DNA of 64,000 nucleotides from Planctomycetota bacterium (GTDB lineage Bacteria > Planctomycetota > JAJSAM01 > JAJVHW01). A model generated the notes under the pieces. The model had not been told where the DNA came from. It searched no databases and was given only the letters and a program-made list of their open reading frames with translations. A program made the translations under genes and the position numbers. Positions 17,747 through 25,347 of the stretch are shown in pieces (the first letter of the stretch is position 1; each line of letters starts with the position of its first letter). The stretch covers positions 1-64,000 of the forward strand of contig JAJRPF010000015.1 in the NCBI GenBank assembly GCA_024280885.1, given 5' to 3'.

Positions 17747-18607
17747 GTGAATTTGGACACATTGCTTGCAGCGGCCCCGCGCTGGCCGACGCGCATCGTC
17801 TGCATGACCGAGGAGACGACCGAGATCCTCTACTCGATCGGTGCCGGCGATCGCGTGGTCGGGATCTCCGGCTACACGGTGCGCCCGCCCGAGGCGCGTG
17901 AGAAGCCGAAGATCAGTGCGTTTCTGACCGCTAAGATCGAGGAGATCCTCGACCTGAAGCCGGATCTCGTCCTCGGGTTCTCGGATCTGCAACGCGAGAT
18001 CGCCCGCGATCTGATCGAGCGCGGCGTGCCCGTTTACGTCTTCAACCAGCGGTCAGTGGCCGAGATCTTGCAGACGGTGCGCGTCGTTGCAGCGCTGGTC
18101 GGCATGTCGGCGGAAGGCGAAGCGCTGGCGGCGCGACTCCAGGCGAAGCTCGAAGCGCATGCAGTTGCGGCGCGGGAGTTGCCGCGGCGCCCGCGCGTCT
18201 TCTTCGAGGAGTGGCATGAGCCGCTCATCGCAGGCATTCGCTGGGTGACGGAGCTGATCGAGATCGTCGGGGGCGAAGACGTCACCCCGGAATGCCGTCT
18301 CGAACAGGGCGCAAAGGGCCGAATTGTCGATCCTGCCGAGATCGCGCGGAGGGACCCGGACGTCGTGATCGCCTCGTGGTGTGGGAAGAAGGCGATCCGC
18401 GAGAAGATCGTCGCGCGTGCCGGGTGGGAGGGTGTTCGCGCGGTGCGGGACGATCAGCTCTACGAGATCAAGAGCACGTACATTCTGCAGCCCGGTCCCG
18501 CGGCACTGACGGATGGGGTCGATCAGCTCGCACGGATCGTGGCTGCCGCCGCGCGCGGTGAGCAACTCCCGCGACGTCGCGCGGGCGATCTGCGTCGGGC
18601 GGATTGA
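17747..18607 (+). CDS. BtuF-like cobalamin/iron-chelate binding protein
   Basis: A 286-residue protein of the helical-backbone periplasmic metal-chelate binding fold. It opens with TRIVCMTEETTEILYSIGAG and VVGISGYTVRPPEA, typical of proteins annotated as cobalamin-binding. The middle has DLVLGFSDLQREIARDLIERG and the end LYEIKSTYILQPGPAALTDG. The GTG at 17747 has GAAGGAG five bases upstream and begins at the fold, so no signal peptide is encoded. Either the protein is cytoplasmic or it is exported by another route. No permease or ATPase gene is adjacent. B12 binding is inferred from family resemblance; a siderophore or cobinamide ligand is also possible. Confidence 0.8.
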   Translation: MNLDTLLAAAPRWPTRIVCMTEETTEILYSIGAGDRVVGISGYTVRPPEAREKPKISAFLTAKIEEILDLKPDLVLGFSDLQREIARDLIERGVPVYVFNQRSVAEILQTVRVVAALVGMSAEGEALAARLQAKLEAHAVAARELPRRPRVFFEEWHEPLIAGIRWVTELIEIVGGEDVTPECRLEQGAKGRIVDPAEIARRDPDVVIASWCGKKAIREKIVARAGWEGVRAVRDDQLYEIKSTYILQPGPAALTDGVDQLARIVAAAARGEQLPRRRAGDLRRAD

Positions 18608-18717
18608 GAGCCGCCGAAGGTATTTCGCGGTGCTTCAGATTCGCGCAAGACGCGTGTCCTAGGTTGATCGTTGTCACGGACGGCCGCAGACTGCTCCGCG
18701 ACGAGAGGAGATGATCG

Positions 18718-19191
18718 ATGAGACCGAAACTTCAGAGACAGAGACAGAGGCTTCGCCTGACGACGCTTTGCTTCGCGCTGGTCGCCGCGGCCGGTTTCTT
18801 CGCCGCCGCCGACTCAGCCGAGGCGGCGACGCTCGACCAGCGGGTCCGAATCGACGCGAGCCAGTTCGACGTGGGCCAACTCGACGCAAACCGGGTCGCG
18901 CCGCTGCTCGCGCAGGAGACTGACGAGCCGGTCACGGACGAACCGAAGCCCGAGGCCGACGGCAAGCGCAAGCGGCGCGGCAAGAAGAAGCGTCGCCGCG
19001 GCCGCGGACGTCGTCGGCACGACGGAGATGCCGGTGGTGACGACGGCGACGGTGATGGTGGCGATGCCGGAGGCGGTGATGGCGACGGCGACGGCAAGAA
19101 GAAGAAGCGCAAGCGTCGCAAGAAGAAGGACGGCGACGGTGGTGGCCGCAAGAAGGGTGGCGGCGGCGGAGGTGGCGGCGGACGCCGCTGA
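18718..19191 (+). CDS. Secreted low-complexity Lys/Arg-Gly/Asp protein
   Basis: A 157-residue protein with a signal peptide (about 1-37, ending DSAEAA) and a short folded-looking stretch (LDQRVRIDASQFDVGQLDANRV). The rest is extreme low-complexity sequence: a Lys/Arg block (KRKRRGKKKRRRGRGRRR), an Asp/Gly block, a second Lys/Arg block, then GGRKKGGGGGGGGGRR. The alternating charge blocks are suited to binding polyanions or to phase-separating outside the membrane. GAGAGGAG lies seven bases before the ATG. No domain is recognised and it has its own strong terminator. It could be a cell-wall or DNA-binding polypeptide. Confidence 0.75.
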   Translation: MRPKLQRQRQRLRLTTLCFALVAAAGFFAAADSAEAATLDQRVRIDASQFDVGQLDANRVAPLLAQETDEPVTDEPKPEADGKRKRRGKKKRRRGRGRRRHDGDAGGDDGDGDGGDAGGGDGDGDGKKKKRKRRKKKDGDGGGRKKGGGGGGGGGRR

Positions 19192-19209
19192 CCCGCATCC
19201 TCGCCTCGG

Positions 19210-19250
19210 CACGCACTGGCGTGGTCGGAAACGACCACGCCAGTCGCGTG
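19210..19250. terminator. Perfect bidirectional hairpin with GAAA loop
   Basis: ACTGGCGTGGTCG (19215-19227) pairs perfectly with 19232-19244 around a GAAA tetraloop. CACGC (19210-19214) and GCGTG (19246-19250) extend it across a single bulged C, giving 18 bp in all. It separates the convergent ends at 19191 and 19264. No U-tract follows. Confidence 0.8.
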
Positions 19251-19263
19251 AAGTGCTACGGAG

Positions 19264-19788
19264 TCAACGAATGAGGTCGGCGCCCCGCAGTGCGACTTCC
19301 GCGATGACGTCGGATCGGACGACTTCATGCCCCGCGTTCGCGGTCACGCCCAGCGAAGTGTGGACCTCGATCGAACCTGAGTCGGGATCGATGAGCCAAA
19401 CTTCGCCGACACCGGCTCGGAGGTAGATGCTTGTCTTCCGTCCCCGGTCGCGCGCGGCCGTCGAGGGCGAGAGCACCTCCACGACGATTTGTGGCGTCGG
19501 AATGTGGCGCACGTCGCGTGCGAGTGCGGTCGCGAACACCGCAACGTCGGGTTGCAGCACATTGTGATCGTCGATGAACAGGTCGATCGGGGCCGTCACG
19601 GCGCGGTTCGGGCCGACGGTCTCGAGAAGTGCTGCGATGAGTCGAACGATCACGCGCTGATGACGATAGATCGGCGCGGGCTCCTTCACGAGCTCGCCCT
19701 CGACCAACTCACATGGGAACCCGTCGGGGAGACGCTCGTAGTCGCTCCGCGTGAAGAGCTCTGCGGGTGTGATCGTAGACTTGCTCAT
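19264..19788 (-). CDS. Uma2-family (DUF820) nuclease-fold protein
   Basis: A 174-residue Uma2-family protein with the PD-(D/E)XK restriction-endonuclease fold. Key positions are Glu30 in ELVEGE, Asp81 in LQPDVAVF, Glu104 in IVVEVLSPST and Lys118 in RGRKTSIY, followed by the family EVWLIDPDSGSIEV strand. The ATG at 19788 places the first motif at the usual distance; the weak AGGGC upstream is the likely ribosome site. Members are abundant in cyanobacteria and planctomycetes and their substrates are largely unknown. It stands alone; no transposase or restriction genes are adjacent. Confidence 0.88.
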   Translation of the reverse strand: MSKSTITPAELFTRSDYERLPDGFPCELVEGELVKEPAPIYRHQRVIVRLIAALLETVGPNRAVTAPIDLFIDDHNVLQPDVAVFATALARDVRHIPTPQIVVEVLSPSTAARDRGRKTSIYLRAGVGEVWLIDPDSGSIEVHTSLGVTANAGHEVVRSDVIAEVALRGADLIR

Positions 19789-20051
19789 CGTGCCCTGAGC
19801 GTAGCACACCACATTCGAACTGGATCGCGCCAGACCGCGCCATCCCGGCTGCAGTGCCCGGTCGTTAGGGTTCGCGCAAGAATAAGTTCCTGGGACCGAG
19901 GGCGAGCGAGGCGGTGTAGGACAAGGCGCATCGACGACGCGACTCACGGTCATGATTAGAATGGACGGGGAGCCGAGTCGGGGAGGAGAGGCAACGCAGT
20001 CCTACGCCGCCGCAGCCGACCGAATCCCGGAAGCTATTCTTGCGCGGGCCC

Positions 20052-20276
20052 TTACTTCACGAGACCGCCGGTCAATCGTGACGCGACGAAGGGGAGCAGG
20101 GCTGCGGCGAGCGCGTACGTCGCCCATTGCAGGCCGATGCTTGCCCCGGCAATTGCGACACCGAGCGCGATCAGCGCTGCCGCGGCGAAGGGCCACAGAC
20201 GCCACGATCGCGTGAACGCTTCGGCCGCCCCGAAGATCGCGGCGAGCAAGGACCAGAAGATCAGCCAGCCGGTCAT
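20052..20276 (-). CDS. Small NfeD-like membrane protein
   Basis: A 74-residue protein with three probable membrane helices (about 3-20, 28-46 and 50-66). The composition and WPFAAAALIALGVAIAGASIGLQW segment resemble the membrane part of NfeD-like proteins, without the C-terminal OB domain. The start overlaps the end of the DNA glycosylase gene by four bases (ATGA), so the two are cotranscribed. The NfeD assignment is tentative; a generic small membrane protein is the alternative. Confidence 0.6.
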   Translation of the reverse strand: MTGWLIFWSLLAAIFGAAEAFTRSWRLWPFAAAALIALGVAIAGASIGLQWATYALAAALLPFVASRLTGGLVK

Positions 20277-20860
20277 GGCGCGACTGCCCGCAGGCGTCGG
20301 CTGCCGCCGTGGCTGACATGGGGGTTGTCCACGGCCATGAATCGCCAGGGCAGCTCCGTCGCATGCCGGATGCCGATGCGCGGGCCGGTCGCGATCTCGG
20401 GGCGGCGCGCCGGAAGGGACCACGTCAGCGACTCGTCGAAGGGGCGACCGTTCAACTCGTCGGAGAGTCCCAGGGCCACGAAGAGTCGCGCGGGTCCGCT
20501 GCAGAGCTCGCGATCGGGACGCCCCGGTCGGCGCGCACGAATGATATCCAGGCCCGTCGTCGGGTCGAGCGCGCGGATGAGTACGGCGCCGGGGTGGTCG
20601 GTCTCGGTCGTGACGTTCATGCAGCGGTGCATCCCATAGATGCGGTACACGTAGAGCGCGCCGCAGGTCGAGCCCATGATCCGTCCTGTGCGCGGTCGCG
20701 TGACGAAATGTGAGGCGGCGTCGCCCCGGTAGGCTTCGGTCTCGACGATCACGCCGGACGTCTCGCCGTGGCGAAGCGTCACGCCGATCAGATCGCGGGC
20801 CACCTCTCGGGTATCACGAGAGAAGAATGCGGCGGCGAGCAGGCGAGCGGGACGCGTCAC
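20273..20860 (-). CDS. 3-methyladenine DNA glycosylase (AAG/MPG family)
   Basis: A 195-residue DNA repair enzyme of the alkyladenine glycosylase family, which removes alkylated purines and hypoxanthine from DNA to start base-excision repair. It shows the catalytic ETEAY segment (40-44), HFVTRPRTGRIMG and YGMHRCMNV (75-83), and CSGPARL further on, all diagnostic. The length is normal. The start is a GTG 23 bp from the divergent first YfhO gene, so promoters of the two directions must overlap. The small membrane protein gene follows with an ATGA overlap. Confidence 0.93.
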   Translation of the reverse strand: MTRPARLLAAAFFSRDTREVARDLIGVTLRHGETSGVIVETEAYRGDAASHFVTRPRTGRIMGSTCGALYVYRIYGMHRCMNVTTETDHPGAVLIRALDPTTGLDIIRARRPGRPDRELCSGPARLFVALGLSDELNGRPFDESLTWSLPARRPEIATGPRIGIRHATELPWRFMAVDNPHVSHGGSRRLRAVAP

Positions 20861-20883
20861 GGGGAAGAGGGTAGTCTGCGCGC

Positions 20884-23157
20884 GTGCGGAGCGCCTCCTT
20901 GCTCGTAGCCGCGGTCATCGCGGTGCTGACCCTGCACTTCGGCCGCGCGGCGGTCGGGGACTACATGATCGCGGACCGCTCGTACACCGAGGACGTGTAT
21001 CACGTCTCGCTGCTCTACGAGCGCTTCGCCGCATACGTCGGCGCGGGCTACGCGCCGACGTGGATGCCTGAATTCGGCGGTGGCTATCCGGTCTCGTCCG
21101 CGTGGATGTACGGCCTCTTTTATCCCGGGCTTGCGCTCTTCCTCTGGCTCCCCGCGAGCTTGGCGTGGACGTGGACAGGCATCCTGCATGCGGCGTTTGG
21201 CGCACTCGGGGTCTTCCACCTGACGCGGGCGCATGGGGTTGGGCGCGAGGGCGGCGTCGCGGCGGGGCTGCTCTTCGGTCTCTCCGAGTTCATGGTGGGG
21301 CGCATGCTCTGTGGGCACCTGAATCTGGTCATGCCGCTCGCGTGGGCCCCTTGGGTGCTCTGGCAGGTCCTGCGCGCGGTGCGCGGGGAGCGCTACGCAG
21401 TGCCAGCGCTCGGGTGCACGGCGGCTCTCGGGCTCCTCGCGGGCCATGTGCAGCTGTGGTTTTACCTGCTGCCGCTCGGCGCGTTGCTTGCGTTGGCCGA
21501 GTGGTGGCGCGAGCGGCCGAAGGGCGCGGCTTCGCGACTGGCCGGTGGGGCGGCGCTCGCGCTCCTCCTCTCCGCTCCGCAGTGGCTCGCCGCGGCGCAA
21601 CTCGTCCTCCAGGCGGGTTCCGGCGGCATCGATCCTGTGCTGCGACGGGCCGGGGCGGCGCCCCTCGACCACATCGTCGCCCGCGCGGTCCCCGGCGTCC
21701 TCGGGACACCCCATGTCTCGTACTGGGCGCAGGAGCTTCTGGAGCACGAGTACCTCTGGATCGGTGGGGCGTGGGTCGTCCTTCTGGTCGTGCTCGCGCT
21801 GCGCCGCCCCCACGCGGATCCGCGCGTCTGGGCCTGGATCGGGGCTGCCGCCGCCGGCCTACTGCTCGCCGTGCGCGCGCCGTGGACCGAGGCGTTTCAC
21901 GCGCTGCCGCTGTTCTCGGTCACGCGCACGCCAGGCCGAGCGCTGGTCGTCCCGATGCTGGCGCTCTGCGTGCTCTCGGGGATCGGATTGGAGCGTTTTC
22001 TTTCGGCGCCGCCGATCGGGACGGCGGCACGGTGGCGGAGCTTGGGCATCCCCGCGTTCGTCGCCGTGGCCGTCGCGGTCGGTGGCTCACTCCTCGCGCT
22101 GTTCGGACGGGTCGCGCCCGCCGGATCGATCACTACTCCCGCCGGGGAACTCACGCGCAGCGATGTTGCTCTTGGAGTCGTGCTCCCGGCGCTCGTCTGG
22201 TCACTCGTGGCGCTCGCCGCCGTGATCGCTGTGCTGGTCTGGGCCACGCCGGTCGCGGTGACGTCAGCCGAGGGGACGTCCGCCCGGGCCACGGTGACGA
22301 GCACCGTCGCGGGCACTCGCCGCCGCTGGCTGCCCGTCGTCGCGATCGGTGCTGCCGCGTGGCTCGTCGGCGCGCCGGGCGTGGAGACCGTGCCGCGGCG
22401 CCTCGAGCGCATGAATTGGTCTGCGGCGGTGCCGGCGGCGATGCTGGCGGGGCGCATCCATCTCGATCACAACCGCTTCCCCCCGATCGAACGCAACGCG
22501 GGCCGCACGCTGCGGGAGTTCTGCCACGTCGATACAGCCGCCTATCAGCAGCTCTGGATGCACCCGAGTCCCGCTGCCGCGTTCTGGTTGGACGTGACGG
22601 CGACGGCGCAGAGCACCTGGGTCGGGCCGGTCTTCGACCCGCCTGCCGGTGCGCGCCCTGGCGCGTTGCTGCGGCTCGATCCCGTCTCGCATATCGGCCC
22701 CGGTGCGCTCTTCGAGGCGCAGGGGACGCCGACCCTCCTCGATCGCGAGGGCGTGATCGAGCGCATGCAGAGCGGCGATCCGGATCTCTATGTCGAGACG
22801 ACCGACGGCGTGCAGCGCCACGCGCGCTCTCTCGGCGGCGCGGTCCGGCGCGTACCCGATCCGGACCCGCGTCGCGCCGTGTTCAGTGTGGACGCGAACC
22901 GCCCGTCGTGGCTCTTCGTCTCCGAGAAGTTCCACACGGGTTGGCGGGCCACGATCGACGGCGTGGACGCTCCGATCTCGCGTGCAAATGCGGCGTTTCG
23001 CGCGGTGCAGGTCACGCAAGGGAGGCATCGCGTCACGTTCGACTATCGCCCGATCGGGATCGAGATCGGTGTTTGGCTGACCCTGACGGGCGCTCTGGCG
23101 TGTGCCGGAGTTGCCTTCGTCGAGCGGCGGCGGTACGCAGCCGGGCGTGCTGCATGA
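20884..23157 (+). CDS. YfhO-family membrane protein, copy 1
   Basis: A 757-residue polytopic membrane protein of the YfhO family (GT-C-like; YfhO relatives are linked to glycosylation of cell-surface polymers). The N-terminal loop after the first helix carries VYHVS and WMPEFGGGYP-WMYGL. About a dozen hydrophobic segments follow, with VTRTPGRALVV in the middle. The extracytoplasmic C-terminal beta domain ends with the family block WLFVSEKFHTGWRATIDG, FRAVQVTQGRHRVTFDYRP and a last membrane helix. It is the first of three tandem paralogues. The GTG start at 20884 is the first available in frame after the divergent glycosylase. Confidence 0.85.
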   Translation: MRSASLLVAAVIAVLTLHFGRAAVGDYMIADRSYTEDVYHVSLLYERFAAYVGAGYAPTWMPEFGGGYPVSSAWMYGLFYPGLALFLWLPASLAWTWTGILHAAFGALGVFHLTRAHGVGREGGVAAGLLFGLSEFMVGRMLCGHLNLVMPLAWAPWVLWQVLRAVRGERYAVPALGCTAALGLLAGHVQLWFYLLPLGALLALAEWWRERPKGAASRLAGGAALALLLSAPQWLAAAQLVLQAGSGGIDPVLRRAGAAPLDHIVARAVPGVLGTPHVSYWAQELLEHEYLWIGGAWVVLLVVLALRRPHADPRVWAWIGAAAAGLLLAVRAPWTEAFHALPLFSVTRTPGRALVVPMLALCVLSGIGLERFLSAPPIGTAARWRSLGIPAFVAVAVAVGGSLLALFGRVAPAGSITTPAGELTRSDVALGVVLPALVWSLVALAAVIAVLVWATPVAVTSAEGTSARATVTSTVAGTRRRWLPVVAIGAAAWLVGAPGVETVPRRLERMNWSAAVPAAMLAGRIHLDHNRFPPIERNAGRTLREFCHVDTAAYQQLWMHPSPAAAFWLDVTATAQSTWVGPVFDPPAGARPGALLRLDPVSHIGPGALFEAQGTPTLLDREGVIERMQSGDPDLYVETTDGVQRHARSLGGAVRRVPDPDPRRAVFSVDANRPSWLFVSEKFHTGWRATIDGVDAPISRANAAFRAVQVTQGRHRVTFDYRPIGIEIGVWLTLTGALACAGVAFVERRRYAAGRAA

Positions 23158-23181
23158 GGCCCGTCGTATGAGAAGCGCGGC

Positions 23182-25347
23182 ATGAGAGGCGTGGCCGTCA
23201 CGGGGGCCGTCACGTTGGTGACCGCGTTGGCGCTCTTCGGGGCGTCGGCATGGGGCGGCGCGTTCGTCGCCGACCCGACCATCATGCGCGACACCTACCA
23301 TGTCTCGGCCATCCTCGAGACGTATGGCGGCCATCTCGGCAACGGCGACCTCCCGCTCTGGTTGCCCGAAGTCGCGGGCGGCGCACCCGCGTACGCGACG
23401 TGGATCTACGGCTTGCTCTCTCCGGCCATACTCCTGTGGGCGGCGTTGCCCGCATCGGCCGCGTGGACGTGGAGCGCGATCCTCCACATGGTGCTCGCAG
23501 CGACGGGCCTGCATGTCTATCTGCGAGCCCGCGGGCTGCGCGTCGAAGCCGCCATGACGGGGGCGCTGCTCCTGGCGTTCTCGGAGTTCGCGATCTCGCG
23601 CACAACGGGCGGTCACCTCAATCTCTTCTGGCCGCTTGCGTGGACTCCGTGGGTGCTCGTCGGGATCGATGCCGCGGCGCGGGGGCGCAAGGGCGGGGTG
23701 CCGGGACTCGCACTGGCGTCGGCGTTCGCTCTGGTCTCCGGTCACGTGCAGATGTGGTTCTTCCTCGGGCCGCTCTGCGCTGCAATCGCCGTCGTCACCG
23801 CGCGCGAGGCGGGCGGCGGTCGTGCGCTCTTGCGCGTCGTCGCGGGTACGGCGCTGGCTGTCGTGATGACGGCATTCCAGTGGTTACCGACCGTCGAGTA
23901 CGCGTCGCTCGCCGCACGCGTCGAGATTGAACAGGGCTTGCTGGACGAGTGGTCCACCGCGCCCTACTTGCTTGCCGAGAAGATCATGCCGGGCATCCTG
24001 GGGACGCGTCCGGAGACGCGCTGGGCGCCCGGGGCGTACGAGAACGAGAGCGCGATGATCGGTGGGCTGGCGGTCTTCGGTCTTGCCGCGCTCGGGTTCC
24101 GGTGGCGGGATCGTCAGCGCGTCGTGTGGGGCGGGGCGACGCTCGTGGCGCTCATCGTCTCGATCGGTCAGCTCTCGCCCGCGACGCAGTGGATCTCTGC
24201 GGTGCCGCCGTTCTCATGGGCGCGGGTTGCCGGGCGCGCGCTGGTCGTGCCAGCGCTCGCGTTGCCCGTGCTCGCGGCGTACGGCGCCGACACGGCGCTG
24301 CGGGCGAGCGCCGCCGAGTTCAAGACGTACGCTCGGCGTGCGGTGGCGACGGTTGGCGTACTCGCGCTCGGTGCGATGCTCGGTCTGCGTCTCTGGACGC
24401 ACACGCTGGAGTGGCCGCATCTCGTCGGCGGCGAGATGTGGGCAGCGTCCCGAACGGCGGAGGTCGCGGTGCCCGCGATGCTCTGGTCGATGGGCGGGCT
24501 TCTGATCGTTGCGATGGCGGTGCTCGAAGTGCGGCGGCGTCCGCAGAGGGCTCTGGCGCTCCCGGCGGCGGCGCTCATCGCAGCGCTCTTCGTCGCACCC
24601 TCTGTCGCTTCGGTCGATGACGCGTTCTACCGCGATGCGGGGGCGAACCTCGTCCCCGCGCAGTTGCGGGAGCATCGCATCTTGCTCCGCGATCATCGCG
24701 TGCCGTACCCGGAACCGGGTGGTGTCGCGACGTTCCGACCGCTCTCGCACGTCGGTACTCGCTGGATGCACGCACTCTCGAACAACATCACGCCAGCGAC
24801 GGGCTCCTGGCTCGCCATCGCGGGGGAACTCGCTGCGCCGGGACTTCCGCCCGGTCCGCCCGTCGATCTCGCGCAGCGCGCCCGCTTTCTGCCTGTTCCC
24901 TGGCCGATCCCCGAACGCGCGCGGGTCTACGTGGGGGCGCACAGCCATGCGGATGAGTTCGAGACGCTTGCCGGAGTGCAGAGCGGCGCCGACGAACTCT
25001 GGCTGAACGACGGTCACGATCATCCGCTCGGCGGCCGCATGGCGGGGGCGTCTGCGAACCTCCTCCCACGCAACGATCCGCGGACGCTCGAAGTGGACGT
25101 CGACGCGCCCGAGGACGGCTGGTTGCTCGTCACCGAGTCCTACTACCCGGGTTGGTTCACCGACTTCCCCTGGGAGCATGTCCAGCGCGCGAACGTGAAT
25201 TTCCGTTCCGTGCGGATCGACGCGGGCAAGCAACGCATCACGATGCGATTTCGCCCGATCTCCTTCTACGCGGGACTCGTGATCTCCGCGCTCGGGCTGC
25301 TCGTGACGTTGCAGGTCTTCCGCCGCGATCGGAGACGACGCACGTGA
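23182..25347 (+). CDS. YfhO-family membrane protein, copy 2
   Basis: A 721-residue paralogue of the preceding protein, 24 bp downstream. It keeps TYHVS, WLPEVAGGAPAYATWIYGL, HLNLFWPLAWTPWV and WARVAGRALVVP, and the C-terminal family block. It differs in the last domain: the usual WxAxIDG turn reads WFTDFPWEHVQRANVNFRSV, so the DG pair of copies 1 and 3 is lost. That may mark a changed function. The stop overlaps the start of copy 3 by four bases. Donor and acceptor are unknown. Confidence 0.85.
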   Translation: MRGVAVTGAVTLVTALALFGASAWGGAFVADPTIMRDTYHVSAILETYGGHLGNGDLPLWLPEVAGGAPAYATWIYGLLSPAILLWAALPASAAWTWSAILHMVLAATGLHVYLRARGLRVEAAMTGALLLAFSEFAISRTTGGHLNLFWPLAWTPWVLVGIDAAARGRKGGVPGLALASAFALVSGHVQMWFFLGPLCAAIAVVTAREAGGGRALLRVVAGTALAVVMTAFQWLPTVEYASLAARVEIEQGLLDEWSTAPYLLAEKIMPGILGTRPETRWAPGAYENESAMIGGLAVFGLAALGFRWRDRQRVVWGGATLVALIVSIGQLSPATQWISAVPPFSWARVAGRALVVPALALPVLAAYGADTALRASAAEFKTYARRAVATVGVLALGAMLGLRLWTHTLEWPHLVGGEMWAASRTAEVAVPAMLWSMGGLLIVAMAVLEVRRRPQRALALPAAALIAALFVAPSVASVDDAFYRDAGANLVPAQLREHRILLRDHRVPYPEPGGVATFRPLSHVGTRWMHALSNNITPATGSWLAIAGELAAPGLPPGPPVDLAQRARFLPVPWPIPERARVYVGAHSHADEFETLAGVQSGADELWLNDGHDHPLGGRMAGASANLLPRNDPRTLEVDVDAPEDGWLLVTESYYPGWFTDFPWEHVQRANVNFRSVRIDAGKQRITMRFRPISFYAGLVISALGLLVTLQVFRRDRRRRT

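Noticed and set aside
21102-23171. Long Arg-rich frame overlapping YfhO copy 1
   Set aside because: It is a shadow in another plus-strand frame of YfhO copy 1. Its composition is dominated by Arg/Gly/Ala with no recognisable motif.
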